DNA from: Peptoniphilus duerdenii ATCC BAA-1640
GTDB lineage: Bacteria > Bacillota > Clostridia > Tissierellales > Peptoniphilaceae
Reading direction: 5' to 3'
Assembly (NCBI RefSeq): GCF_000146345.1
Contig: NZ_GL397071.1
Location: forward strand, 1,956,695 to 2,020,694
Length of the DNA: 64,000 bases
Part shown: one piece after another, positions 17,553 through 26,239 of the stretch
Layout: each line of letters begins with the position of its first letter
Position numbering within the stretch: position 1 is the stretch's first letter
Program-made: the position numbers and the translations under genes
Notes under the pieces: generated by a model
Database searches by the model: none
What the model was told of the DNA's origin: nothing
Seen by the model: the letters and a program-made list of their open reading frames with translations, nothing else

Positions 17553-18092
17553 CTAGTCTTTTATTTTTTCGATTAACTCCTTGATGGAAAGTGTGGATAC
17601 AAATTCATCCTTTATGTTTAGTTCTTTTAAAAGTTCATCTAATTTATTTTTATCTTCTACTTCAATTTCTAAGTATGGATATGGAAGCACAGATTTTTCA
17701 TGGGTATCAAAATCAAATCTCGCCCCTTTGTAAGTGTAAGATCTTCTATTTTTCTTAGTACTATCAAAACTGTCGTAACCAAGCAGTTTAAGCGTTTCAA
17801 TCATAGGTTCAAGTTCATTTATTACGACTGTATGCTCAATGCTTTTTCTAAGATTATTATCTTTTATCCTCTCTTTAAAGGTCAGTTCAATCTCATCTTC
17901 ATTTCTTTCTACAAAGTGGGTTTTCCTAATTCTAAAGTATCCTGTGCTACTTTTAATTGGATGGGATTTTGAATTTATAAGTATATTTACTTGATCTTCT
18001 TCGCCGAGATATATGCCACCATTATTTTTCAAATATGTTTCAATATTTTCTAAATCTGCCCCAATTATTTTTACTTCTTGCTCTAGTCCCAT
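17553..18092 (-). CDS. CYTH domain protein (triphosphate-binding fold)
   Basis: Members of the CYTH family bind or hydrolyse triphosphates (thiamine triphosphatase, inorganic triphosphatase, class IV adenylate cyclase). The N-terminal EQEVKI matches the ExExK signature, followed by an FRIRKT strand, an ELTFKER strand and a C-terminal YLEIEVED strand that line the tunnel. The length of 179 aa is typical. It overlaps the upstream phosphoesterase by 10 bp and is the last member of a four-gene set. The actual substrate is unknown. Confidence 0.8.
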   Translation of the reverse strand: MGLEQEVKIIGADLENIETYLKNNGGIYLGEEDQVNILINSKSHPIKSSTGYFRIRKTHFVERNEDEIELTFKERIKDNNLRKSIEHTVVINELEPMIETLKLLGYDSFDSTKKNRRSYTYKGARFDFDTHEKSVLPYPYLEIEVEDKNKLDELLKELNIKDEFVSTLSIKELIEKIKD

Positions 18093-18763
18093 ATCTTCTT
18101 TACCTCGAAATTTATAAAGTCAGATGAAACGCAGATGACTTCCATTCCATCGAAATTACCTTCCACAACTTCCCTATGTCCTTCGCCGTGAAGATGCCCG
18201 TAGAGAAGAACCTCCGCCTTATATTCCAATGCAATCTTACCAAAATCATTTAGATTTTTATTTCCATCAAATGGCGGATAGTGAAGAAGGACGATTTTTC
18301 TCTCTGCTTTTGAACTTTCTATTGAGTTTCTAAGCCTTCCCATCTCTCTTAAATATATATTTTCCATATCGGATTTGTATTCGGAGCTGGATTTGTCCAT
18401 CCAACCCCTAGTTCCGCATATTCCTATGCCATTATATTCGTAGGAAGTGTTATTTAAAAATATTGTTTTCTTAAGTTGTAGTGCATTTAATTTGCTCATG
18501 GAGCTCCACCAATAGTCGTGATTTCCCTTGGTGATGATCTTGGTCCCAGGCAAAGAGTCGATTATTTCTAAATCACGCCTTGCATCTTCTAGTTTAAGTC
18601 CCCAGGAAATATCTCCCGGCAACAAGACTAAGTCATCTTCTTTTATATTCTTATTCCATGAGTCAAATATTTTTTTATCGTGGCCTATCCAATTTTCACC
18701 GAAGATATCCATCGGTTTTTCGCCACTGGAGTCTAAGTGTAGGTCTGCTATTGCGTAGATCAT
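18083..18763 (-). CDS. metallophosphoesterase (calcineurin-like)
   Basis: A 226-aa stand-alone calcineurin-like phosphoesterase. The metal-binding motifs are visible in order: DLHLD, LLPGDISWG (GDxxW-type), GNHDYWW and a late YGHLHGEGH. It overlaps the YhaN-like gene by 4 bp (ATGA-type overlap) and the CYTH gene by 10 bp, so the proteins are co-produced. Coupling to a CYTH protein suggests nucleotide or polyphosphate hydrolysis, but this is inference. Confidence 0.85.
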   Translation of the reverse strand: MIYAIADLHLDSSGEKPMDIFGENWIGHDKKIFDSWNKNIKEDDLVLLPGDISWGLKLEDARRDLEIIDSLPGTKIITKGNHDYWWSSMSKLNALQLKKTIFLNNTSYEYNGIGICGTRGWMDKSSSEYKSDMENIYLREMGRLRNSIESSKAERKIVLLHYPPFDGNKNLNDFGKIALEYKAEVLLYGHLHGEGHREVVEGNFDGMEVICVSSDFINFEVKKIWD

Positions 18764-21045
18764 TTTTCTAGCCTCAATATATTTATTTTCATTTCATCCG
18801 CAACTTTTAGGTCCCTTGTTGAGGATGTGAAGTAAAGCACCTGGCGATCTTCTGAGATTTTTCTAAGAAGTTTCATGGTGGTTCTAGCCCTTCTATCATC
18901 GAAAGTAAGTAACGCATCATCCATGATAAGAGGAATCTTTTCTTCGCTTATGATTTCAATTAGAGCAAGTCTAAATGAAAGGTAGAGCTGACCGATGGTG
19001 CCTGTGCTTAGGTTTTTCTCATCGATTGTAATGCCTAGATCTCTTGATTTTACTGAAAGTTTCAAATCGTCATCTATCATTACGTATTCGTACTTATCTT
19101 CTGTTATTTCTCTAAAATATAGAGAAGTCTTTTCGATTATCTTAGGTAGGTTGTCCTCTTTGTTTTCAAGCATAACCCTAAGAAGTGTTGATTTTGAAAG
19201 TTCCAGTGCTTCTCTTTCGAAATTTAAATCTTCCATGGAGCCTCGAAGGTCTTCGATCTCTCCTTCAATCTCTTGGATTCTGTTTAAATTTAGATCCAAG
19301 TTTTGAATATTTATTTCGTTTTTGGAGATATTTAGTTCAACTTCTCTCTTTTCTTTTCTCAATGTTTCGAAATCAAAGTCTGTACTTACCACTTCTCTAT
19401 TTAAATCTTCAAATTTCTTTCCATTTAGATGAAATTCTATTGCTCTGTTAAGTTCTCTTATTCTATTATTTACAGATTCTTCTGTGGCTGAGTTTTTGAA
19501 CTTTTCACGAAGTTCATCAAGGTTTGAAACCTCTTCCATCCTAAGGCTATTATCTAGTTCTGATTGGAGTTTATCCCTTAATTCTTTAAGTCTATTTAAT
19601 TTTTCTAGATTGTCTTCATAATTTTTGTCCCTTAGAGATTTTTTATAATCATTGATGCTTTCGTCTCTCATTAGATTTATTAAAGTATCTTCAAGCTCTG
19701 ATGTTTTCACAGAGTATTTTGAAGATAGGGCTGAGAAAAGAGTATCCATCTCTCTTTTTTCAATAGTTTTATCTTGAGATAGTCTTCTCAAAGCATCCAT
19801 TCTAGAGATAAGGGAACGAATGAGCCCATGGTTTACCCTAAATTTAACTATCCTCAAATGAAAATAGAAGGCTATTGGCAGAAGTAAAATTAATAGATAG
19901 TAAATTTTAAATTTAAAAGAAGCTACAGCAATTCCAATAGATATAACCCCTAGAATTACAAATAGTAGGTAGAGGAATTTTTCCTTTATTTTTAAATTTT
20001 CTACGTCATGGGCTATATTTGCAATCTCTCTAGAGTAGTTCCTGCTGTTTAACTCCTGTAATCTATTTAGACTCTTGCGGAGATTTTCGTAGTCCCTCTT
20101 GACGCTACTGGTAAGAGTTTCGACTTTTTTCTGTTTCAGTTCTAGATTTACTTCATCAATCTCGCTAAATACTCTCTTAAGTCTATCATTTAAATCCAAA
20201 AGTTTTTCGTAACGATGGATGTCTAGATTTTTAAGTTCTCTAATCCTTTCGATTTCTTTTTTTAGTCTTTCAACTTCCTTGTAGGTTTCATATTCAGATT
20301 TTTGGTTGCAAAGAACTAACTCTTCATCCAATGATTTATTTCTTTTGTAGAGATCTTCTAGGTCTTTTAGGTAGGAATTATACTTTTCAGACTTTTCATC
20401 AAGCTCTAGTTTCTCTTTTAAAAGTCTATCCACCTTTACTTGAATAGCACCAAGTTTAGAGCTTTTTAAACCCTCATTTCCAAGAGATTTTATTCTGGAA
20501 TCCATCTCCTTTAATGCAACTGAAGTGGATCTAGATATGTCCATAGTGCTACTTACTTCAAGAATAAGGTCTCTTAACTCTGTTCTAAGACTCTCAACTA
20601 GTGCGATGGCATCTGATTCTACGAAAAATGTGGATTTGAATATGGATGAGCTCATGCCAATGAACTTGGCTCCCGGTTGTTTGATTCTGGAGTACTTGTT
20701 AAATTCAATATCGTCTGAGATATCTTCTGAATCTGTTAAATTTAGTACCTTTACATTTTCTGAGGCAAAATCTCTTTCGATTCTAAAATCTTTTTCATCG
20801 GCAAATTCTATGTTCGCATGATATTCTCCTCTTAAAAGAGGTCTATAATTTTCAAATTTATCGTCATAGAGCCTTCTCTTAATAGAATCTTTTGAAAATC
20901 CATAGAAAAGTCCATAGATTGCTGATTCCATAGTGGATTTACCCGCTTCGTTTTCTCCATAGATGAAGTTAAATCCATCTTCAAAATCTAAGGTCTTGTT
21001 ATTAAATTTTCCAAATGATTTAAGTTCAATCTTTTTAAATTTCAT
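18760..21045 (-). CDS. YhaN/SbcC-like AAA ATPase with a central membrane hairpin
   Basis: An SMC/Rad50-like ATPase. The N-terminal half-site carries Walker A (GENEAGKS). The C-terminal half carries a signature-like STGTIGQLYLSFRLAL and Walker B (IPLIMDDALLTFDD). Between them lie long coiled coils interrupted by two hydrophobic segments, at about residues 357-375 and 380-397, which predict a membrane hairpin; Bacillus subtilis YhaN has a related layout. At about 760 aa it is shorter than YhaN. I chose the ATG at 21045 because GGGTGAT precedes it; a GTG three codons upstream is possible. It overlaps the nuclease gene, indicating a SbcCD/Rad50-Mre11-like pair. Confidence 0.82.
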   Translation of the reverse strand: MKFKKIELKSFGKFNNKTLDFEDGFNFIYGENEAGKSTMESAIYGLFYGFSKDSIKRRLYDDKFENYRPLLRGEYHANIEFADEKDFRIERDFASENVKVLNLTDSEDISDDIEFNKYSRIKQPGAKFIGMSSSIFKSTFFVESDAIALVESLRTELRDLILEVSSTMDISRSTSVALKEMDSRIKSLGNEGLKSSKLGAIQVKVDRLLKEKLELDEKSEKYNSYLKDLEDLYKRNKSLDEELVLCNQKSEYETYKEVERLKKEIERIRELKNLDIHRYEKLLDLNDRLKRVFSEIDEVNLELKQKKVETLTSSVKRDYENLRKSLNRLQELNSRNYSREIANIAHDVENLKIKEKFLYLLFVILGVISIGIAVASFKFKIYYLLILLLPIAFYFHLRIVKFRVNHGLIRSLISRMDALRRLSQDKTIEKREMDTLFSALSSKYSVKTSELEDTLINLMRDESINDYKKSLRDKNYEDNLEKLNRLKELRDKLQSELDNSLRMEEVSNLDELREKFKNSATEESVNNRIRELNRAIEFHLNGKKFEDLNREVVSTDFDFETLRKEKREVELNISKNEINIQNLDLNLNRIQEIEGEIEDLRGSMEDLNFEREALELSKSTLLRVMLENKEDNLPKIIEKTSLYFREITEDKYEYVMIDDDLKLSVKSRDLGITIDEKNLSTGTIGQLYLSFRLALIEIISEEKIPLIMDDALLTFDDRRARTTMKLLRKISEDRQVLYFTSSTRDLKVADEMKINILRLEK

Positions 21046-22045
21046 TATAATCACCCAGAAGTTCCAATCCGATTTCTATTGCCCTTCTTTCCAATGGTTT
21101 ATCAAGGCTTAGCTTTTCCAAGTATTTACCTAAGAAATTATCTTGATTCCTGTCTATAATCTCTTCTAGGTTCACCTTCATCTCCATTTTATTTTCAAAT
21201 ACTATACTTGGAAATCTTTCATTTAGAGTTTCGAAGAAATACTTAGGATTTTCCGCCTTGCCCATAAGTTCGATGCGAACTACATCTTCATCACTAAACT
21301 TAGAAATTCTATCTATAAGTTTATAAAGTTCAACACCCGTCACATCTATCTTTTCATTTACAACATTTCTACGATTTGATTTTATCTTTTCAAGAATTAT
21401 GTTTTTATCCACAATATTTACGAGATTATAAGTTTTATCTCCTGTTTCAGAAAAGCTAAGACCTTCTGGACTTCCTGAATAGTAGACATTTTTTGCAGGT
21501 TCACAGCTCTTGTGAATATGGCCCAAGAAAACGAAATCGTACCTTGATATGTCTTCCTTTGTGAAACTAAAATATTTATCCATGTCTTCATAGGAACCAT
21601 GAATCATAAGTATATTCGTAAAATTATGGTCTAAATTAATATTTAAATCGATTTTTGGATCAGAGTCTCTGTCCCAGGAAAATCCGTAGAACCTCGTATC
21701 TTCAAATTCAAAATAATCTAGACTATTTCCAAAAATATATACGTTTTCTGGAATATCTACTATGTCTAGAACTTCTCTATCTACGATAAAGTCGTGGTTT
21801 CCAAAGCAGAGTAAGACTCTTGCACTTGTGCTTGCCAATGTTTGGAAGAATCTCTTTAAGTCAGAAAGAGTAAAGAACTCCCTTTCGTATAGATCTCCAC
21901 AAAGAAGCAGAAAATCCACATCGTTTGAAGCCTTTACAATATTTTCAAAAGTGATCCAAAGATCTTCTTGTCTTAGTTTCTTATCAAAATTTATATTATT
22001 AAAGGATTTTTTTAAATGTAAATCCCCAGTGTGTATTAGTTTCAT
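21035..22045 (-). CDS. YhaO/SbcD-like DNA repair exonuclease (metallophosphoesterase)
   Basis: A 336-aa Mre11-family phosphoesterase. Motifs: TGDLHL at the N-terminus, LLLCGDLYE, LLCFGNHDF, the MIHGSYE histidine and FLGHIHKS. A C-terminal domain of about 120 aa follows the catalytic domain, as in B. subtilis YhaO. It is the first gene of the YhaO-YhaN-phosphoesterase-CYTH set, and its end overlaps the ATPase gene. The expected role is processing of DNA ends together with the ATPase. Confidence 0.85.
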   Translation of the reverse strand: MKLIHTGDLHLKKSFNNINFDKKLRQEDLWITFENIVKASNDVDFLLLCGDLYEREFFTLSDLKRFFQTLASTSARVLLCFGNHDFIVDREVLDIVDIPENVYIFGNSLDYFEFEDTRFYGFSWDRDSDPKIDLNINLDHNFTNILMIHGSYEDMDKYFSFTKEDISRYDFVFLGHIHKSCEPAKNVYYSGSPEGLSFSETGDKTYNLVNIVDKNIILEKIKSNRRNVVNEKIDVTGVELYKLIDRISKFSDEDVVRIELMGKAENPKYFFETLNERFPSIVFENKMEMKVNLEEIIDRNQDNFLGKYLEKLSLDKPLERRAIEIGLELLGDYNEI

Positions 22046-22065
22046 ATTACTCCTTATCTTTTCAT

Positions 22066-22087
22066 AAAAAAAGGAGCCTAGCTCCTT
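22066..22087 (-). terminator. intrinsic terminator after the PspC gene
   Basis: A 7-bp stem (AAGGAGC/GCTCCTT) with a 3-nt loop is followed by T residues on the minus strand. The upstream arm overlaps the stop codon of the small PspC gene, so the hairpin forms right at the end of the reading frame. Confidence 0.75.
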
Positions 22088-22262
22088 ATTCTAATGGTAA
22101 AAGTAATGCTGCTACAATGTATATCCATAGGCTCATGCCGCCAAATAAAATTAAAAGTACGGTTATAAGTCTAACTGTAGAGGAATCTAGATTAAATGTT
22201 TCAGCGATACCCCCGCATACTCCTGCGAATACTCTGTCTGTTGATGATCTGTGTAAGTTCAT
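22086..22262 (-). CDS. small PspC-domain membrane protein
   Basis: A 58-residue protein. It begins MNLHRSSTDRVFAGVCGGIA, a typical PspC start: a basic stretch, then the AGVCGGIAE core. It continues through LDSSTVRLI and ends in a membrane helix (roughly residues 33-56, LITVLLILFGG onward). PspC proteins take part in envelope stress responses, often as membrane anchors. AAAGGAGG precedes the ATG at good spacing. A terminator at 22066-22087 separates it from the YhaO gene. Confidence 0.88.
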   Translation of the reverse strand: MNLHRSSTDRVFAGVCGGIAETFNLDSSTVRLITVLLILFGGMSLWIYIVAALLLPLE

Positions 22263-22301
22263 AATTTTCCTCCTTTTATAAGTAAATTATACCCTAAAAA
22301 T

Positions 22302-22326
22302 AAAAAAAATCCTAGATTTCTAGGAT
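22302..22326 (-). terminator. intrinsic terminator of the NlpC/P60 gene
   Basis: A perfect 8-bp stem (ATCCTAGA/TCTAGGAT) followed on the minus strand by a T run, shortly after the stop codon at 22341. Confidence 0.8.
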
Positions 22327-22340
22327 TTAATTTGTCTATG

Positions 22341-23453
22341 TTATTTTGCTATTCTAGTTGCGTTTACATAACGAGTTCCGTAGTACTTTTCGTTAAGTGA
22401 ACTAATTACAACTTTTTTCTGACCTGATGAAGCATGCACAAATTTACCTTCACCAATGTACATTCCCACATGGGAAACTTGATTTGAAGAAGTGGTAGCA
22501 AAGAATACTAAGTCTCCTGCAACTAAATCTTCTTTTGCAATTTGTGTACCAAATCCTGAAAGTTCACGAGAACTTCTTGGCATATTTATTCCAAATGTAT
22601 TCTTGTAAATGTCATACATAAGACCTGAACAGTCATATGATCCGTTTCCAGCTGTACCATATACATATGGAGTATCAAGCTTAGTTAGAGCTATTGCTAC
22701 AGCCTTGTTAGCCATGTCAGATGCCTTACCATCTTTGAAAGTTACTATACCGTCAAATTGGTTTGTGCTTCCTTTCTTAGCTATTTCTTCTAATTCTGCT
22801 TCATCTTCTTGGATACTTTCTTCAGTGAAGTTTATAGTTTCACCTGTTTTGATATCTATAACTGCAGGGCTTAGATTGTAAAGTTTACCATTTACATTTA
22901 TAGCAAAGAATTTATTTCTATAATCTACAAGATTTACTTTATCTCCAGCTTTTAAATCGATACTTCCATCTTTTGATGTAGCCTTAGCTTTTGTCTTTAA
23001 AGTAGCTACAGTTACGTTTTCTTTAGAAGTTTCTTCTTTTAATGTAAGCGCTGATTTAGAAACACTGCCTCTAAAATTGTCTTGTGTTTGTACAAGCACA
23101 GTGTTTTCGTCAGTTGAAATTACAGTTACAACTTCGCCAACGAATAGATTTCTTAAGATATTACCAGAAGCGTCCTTAAGTGTAGTCGGATTTTTAACTG
23201 TATATGTAGTTATATCTTTTTCAGTTATTAATACTTTGTCCTTTGGAACAGTTACTCTAGCTGGTCCTTTTTTAACTAGGTATCCACCTTCAACTTCTTG
23301 TAAGATTTCTGCCTTTTCTTCTAGTTCAAAGTATATTTTATTACCTGAATAGGTAGTCTGAACATGTTCATTTATGAAAACTCCAGTATCGCGTGCTCCA
23401 AGAGCTGCTGCCAAGCATAATGTCAATGCTGCGACAGTTGTTTTTTTATTCAT
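22341..23453 (-). CDS. secreted NlpC/P60 cell-wall endopeptidase with SH3-like domains
   Basis: Secreted peptidoglycan hydrolase, likely cutting the stem peptide. The N-terminus is a signal peptide (basic MNKK then TVAALTLCLAAALGA). Residues 40-220 contain SH3b-like repeats for wall binding. The catalytic NlpC/P60 domain occupies the last 125 residues with Cys in NGSYDCSGL, His in VSHVGMYIG and the third polar residue in KFVHASSG. The 370-aa length fits. It is transcribed alone from a TTGATT/TATACT promoter and is flanked by terminators. Confidence 0.92.
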   Translation of the reverse strand: MNKKTTVAALTLCLAAALGARDTGVFINEHVQTTYSGNKIYFELEEKAEILQEVEGGYLVKKGPARVTVPKDKVLITEKDITTYTVKNPTTLKDASGNILRNLFVGEVVTVISTDENTVLVQTQDNFRGSVSKSALTLKEETSKENVTVATLKTKAKATSKDGSIDLKAGDKVNLVDYRNKFFAINVNGKLYNLSPAVIDIKTGETINFTEESIQEDEAELEEIAKKGSTNQFDGIVTFKDGKASDMANKAVAIALTKLDTPYVYGTAGNGSYDCSGLMYDIYKNTFGINMPRSSRELSGFGTQIAKEDLVAGDLVFFATTSSNQVSHVGMYIGEGKFVHASSGQKKVVISSLNEKYYGTRYVNATRIAK

Positions 23454-23493
23454 AACTTAATATATTCACTCCTTAAATTATTTCACTGTCCAT

Positions 23494-23522
23494 AGTATAA
23501 CAAAGCGGTAACAAAAAATCAA
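23494..23522 (-). promoter_or_regulatory. predicted promoter of the NlpC/P60 gene
   Basis: TTGATT (23517-23522) and TATACT (23494-23499) on the minus strand with a 17-nt spacer, 41 bp before the start codon. Confidence 0.65.
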
Positions 23523-23536
23523 TAAAAAGTTACAAA

Positions 23537-23569
23537 ATAGTTAAGAAATTTTAATAATCTCTTAACTAT
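23537..23569 (-). terminator. 10-bp perfect inverted repeat after rnpB (terminator or operator)
   Basis: ATAGTTAAGA and TCTTAACTAT form a perfect 10-bp inverted repeat with a 13-nt loop, followed on the minus strand by a T-rich stretch. It lies between rnpB and the wall-hydrolase promoter. The most likely role is the rnpB terminator; an operator for the hydrolase gene is the alternative. Confidence 0.5.
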
Positions 23570-23602
23570 TAAGTAAATATGTATTGACAGAATCATCTGT
23601 CA

Positions 23603-23924
23603 AGTAAATCTATAAGCTGCGTTCTGTTTATTCGATCATCTATCTAGACCAACTGTTACCAATTGGTTCAAGCGACCTACCATTCCCGGAAAGCGCGAGC
23701 AACGCTTTTTACTCCTACTTGGTCTTGCTCCGAGTGGGGTTTACATAGCAGGTATATCTCTATACCTCTGGTGAGCTCTTACCTCACCTTTCCACCCTTA
23801 CCACGTGTGTGGCGGTATATCTCTGTTGCACTAGCCTTAGAGTCGCCTCCACCGGTCTCTCACCGGCACCCTTGCTCTGTGGAGCGCAGACTTTCCTCAG
23901 TTTCCTGCGATCGATGGATTTACT
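23603..23924 (-). ncRNA. rnpB: RNase P RNA component
   Basis: Catalytic RNA that matures tRNA 5' ends. The minus strand shows the universally conserved GAGGAAAGTC near the 5' end, AGAGACCGGTGG-type P3-P4 sequences, and near the 3' end the GGTCTAGATAGATGA and ACAGAACGCAGCTTAT conserved blocks. The ends were set by the P1 pairing AGTAAATC (5') with GATTTACT (3'), giving about 322 nt. A promoter (TTGAAA, 17 nt, TAAAAT) ends just upstream. The P16/P17-like region (AGTAGGAG... GGTAGGTCGCTTGA) looks like the ancestral type A architecture rather than Bacillus type B, but I did not fold the whole molecule. Confidence 0.95.
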
Positions 23925-23930
23925 CTTAAA

Positions 23931-23959
23931 ATTTTATCAGATAGAAATTTTATTTTCAA
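23931..23959 (-). promoter_or_regulatory. predicted promoter of rnpB
   Basis: TTGAAA (23954-23959) and TAAAAT (23931-23936) on the minus strand with a 17-nt spacer. The expected start point coincides with the 5' end inferred from helix P1. Confidence 0.75.
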
Positions 23960-24026
23960 TATTTTGTAACTTTTTTTAAATTAGATTAGGCTTGTTATAC
24001 TATCTTTGTTTTTCATAGCTAAAGCT

Positions 24027-24051
24027 AAAAATCCCTGGTTAGACCAGGGGT
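24027..24051 (-). terminator. intrinsic terminator of the GntR/ABC-2 operon
   Basis: A 7-bp GC-rich stem (CCCTGGT/ACCAGGG) followed by T residues on the minus strand, 41 bp after the last permease gene. Confidence 0.75.
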
Positions 24052-24091
24052 TACAAATTATAATAAAATTTATGGTATTCTATATTAACTT

Positions 24092-24712
24092 TTAACAATA
24101 ATTCTTGTATAACCTATATGATATAGGCAAAGATATTAAAATAAATAGTATGGTTACAATAATACTTCCAAATTCTATATTTTGTTGAGAAAAAAACTTT
24201 ATTTTATCATAAATATTTAAGATTTCTATATTATCTTTAAATGTAATTAATGCTTGAATCACAGGTATTCCATAAGCAAATATTTTATACATTTTTTTCT
24301 TAATTAATGAACTAATTAATATTGATATATTTAGACTTATTGAAAACAACATTATTAACTTAATATTAGTTATTTGTTCGTTAAAATTTAGGTTGACATC
24401 TATTTTCTTTAAAATTAGTAAATAAATTAAGGAAAATAAACATCCAATCGAAGAATAAAATATTATAACTAAATACTGAGTTCTTATTATATTTCTAACA
24501 TTTACAGGAATTAATCTTTCAAATATAAACTTTTTATATTTTTGATCATAGCTATATGCAAGCAATATAGTAGGTAAAAAGCCTAAATACAATAATACCA
24601 ACTCATGAGCAGATTCAAATATACTGATTAAAATTACTATTATTAGTAAAGACATAAATAAGAGAAATCTTCCTTTTGAAAGATTAATGTAATATGAAAA
24701 CAATCCTCTCAT
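24092..24712 (-). CDS. ABC-2 type transporter membrane protein
   Basis: A 206-aa integral membrane protein with about six hydrophobic segments (for example LLFMSLLIIVILISIF and IIVTILFILISLPIS). No enzymatic motif is visible. It is the last gene of a GntR-ATPase-permease-permease set, 13 bp after another permease, so it is most likely the second membrane subunit of the exporter. It is very AT-rich in codon use. What it transports is unknown; YtrA-type systems are often induced by cell-envelope stress. Confidence 0.7.
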   Translation of the reverse strand: MRGLFSYYINLSKGRFLLFMSLLIIVILISIFESAHELVLLYLGFLPTILLAYSYDQKYKKFIFERLIPVNVRNIIRTQYLVIIFYSSIGCLFSLIYLLILKKIDVNLNFNEQITNIKLIMLFSISLNISILISSLIKKKMYKIFAYGIPVIQALITFKDNIEILNIYDKIKFFSQQNIEFGSIIVTILFILISLPISYRLYKNYC

Positions 24713-24725
24713 GCATCCTCCTTAT

Positions 24726-25376
24726 TTAATATTCTTTTTTCATAAAAATTAGTATAGACACTAAATATGATATTACGAAAAATACTATAGAAAAACCTAT
24801 AAAAGCTAATATTATATTTGTGTAGCTATAAAAATCAAAAACATTGGTTAAACCCAGAACTTTTTTTACTATTTCCATAAATAGTCTTACAGGAATTAAG
24901 GTAAATATGAAAGCTGCAATCCCTATTTCCTTAATACGATCTTGTCCGACTACAAACATCATACACAGTACTAACCCACCATATATGAGAGTCATTCCTA
25001 TACCTGTTGCTAATAAATTTATTTGATGGCTTTCAAGCTGCGTTTTATCAAATACCTGTTTTACATAAACCATTATATATATTAATGTAATGCAAGTTAA
25101 AGATATAAGGAAATATTCCAGAAATCTCGCACTTACTATTGTTCTTTTTCTTATAGGAAAAAGAATTTCAGTTTTGTAATCATCATTTTCCATATAATTC
25201 GATATACTTAAAAAGAAAATAAGAGGAGCAAACAACATAATGCCATAAGCGATAAGCGAGATATAATCTCTTGTTATTTCAAGAAAGAACAGTCCTAGAA
25301 TAAGCATTAAAAATACAAAGATGTACTTTAACTTAAGTCCAGAAACAATTAAATCTTTTTTTATTAGTCCCATCAT
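24726..25376 (-). CDS. ABC-2 type transporter permease
   Basis: A 216-aa membrane protein with six predicted helices, including FVFLMLILGLFFLEIT at the start and a C-terminal FIGFSIVFFVISYLVSILIF helix pair. The charged loop SNYMENDDYKTEILFPIRKR between helices 2 and 3 resembles ABC-2 permeases of the BcrC/YtrC kind. Its start overlaps the ATPase stop codon by 4 bp, pointing to a stoichiometric complex. Confidence 0.75.
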   Translation of the reverse strand: MMGLIKKDLIVSGLKLKYIFVFLMLILGLFFLEITRDYISLIAYGIMLFAPLIFFLSISNYMENDDYKTEILFPIRKRTIVSARFLEYFLISLTCITLIYIMVYVKQVFDKTQLESHQINLLATGIGMTLIYGGLVLCMMFVVGQDRIKEIGIAAFIFTLIPVRLFMEIVKKVLGLTNVFDFYSYTNIILAFIGFSIVFFVISYLVSILIFMKKEY

Positions 25377-26239
25377 AATATTGTACCTCTAGAATATATA
25401 TTCATAATTTCTTCAAGCGTCGGATTTTCTATTATAATATTATCAATTGATTGGTCTAAGTCATCCCTAGATTTTAATAAAACGACTACTTGGTTATTTT
25501 TTTGTAAATATCCTATCATATTTGATTTATCAAGTTTATTAAAACTTTCCGATGTACATCTAGCAATACAATTTTCATACAATAGCTCAATTGTAGGCCT
25601 TGCGAATATTAAGTTTCCCTTGTTTATAAAAACTACATAGTCACAAATGTGCTCAATATCGGTGGTAATATGACTAGAAAAAACTATTGAACGATCTCCA
25701 TTTTCTATAAATTCTTGAAACTTTTCTAATACTTCACTTCTTTTTACAGGATCAAGTGAACTTGTAGGTTCATCTAAGATTAATAATTCAGGTGAATGTG
25801 ACATTGCTATTACTATGGATAACATTTTTTGCATTCCTTTTGAATAATCTCCAATTTTTTTCCCATTATCAATTCCAAAATTACTTAAACTACTAAAAAA
25901 ATATTTTTCATCCCATCCATGATATATACTTTTATATATTTTTGAAATTTCTTTGGCATTTAGATTAGATGGCAGGTAAATTTCATCAAAAGATACACCG
26001 ATTTTTTCTTTTATATCTACATCATCTATATTAAATTCTCTACCAAATATTTTAACAGTACCACCATCTTTGGATTTTAATCCTAAAATTAAATTCAAAG
26101 TAGTAGTTTTCCCAGAGCCGTTTTCTCCTATGATTCCTACTATAGATCCCTTAGGGACATCAAAGTTTATTTTATTTAGTTTAAATCCATCATTTGGATA
26201 TGTTTTTTCTATATTTTTAACTTCTAATATATTTTCCAT
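25373..26239 (-). CDS. ABC transporter ATP-binding protein (YtrB-like)
   Basis: Cytoplasmic ATPase of the exporter. Walker A (GENGSGKTT), a degenerate signature (YSKGMQKMLSIVIAM, typical of ABC-2 exporters), Walker B (LLILDEPTSSLD) and H-loop (VFSSHITTDIEH) are present. The 288-aa length includes a C-terminal regulatory region of about 70 residues. It overlaps the GntR gene by one base and the permease gene by four. Confidence 0.88.
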   Translation of the reverse strand: MENILEVKNIEKTYPNDGFKLNKINFDVPKGSIVGIIGENGSGKTTTLNLILGLKSKDGGTVKIFGREFNIDDVDIKEKIGVSFDEIYLPSNLNAKEISKIYKSIYHGWDEKYFFSSLSNFGIDNGKKIGDYSKGMQKMLSIVIAMSHSPELLILDEPTSSLDPVKRSEVLEKFQEFIENGDRSIVFSSHITTDIEHICDYVVFINKGNLIFARPTIELLYENCIARCTSESFNKLDKSNMIGYLQKNNQVVVLLKSRDDLDQSIDNIIIENPTLEEIMNIYSRGTIL

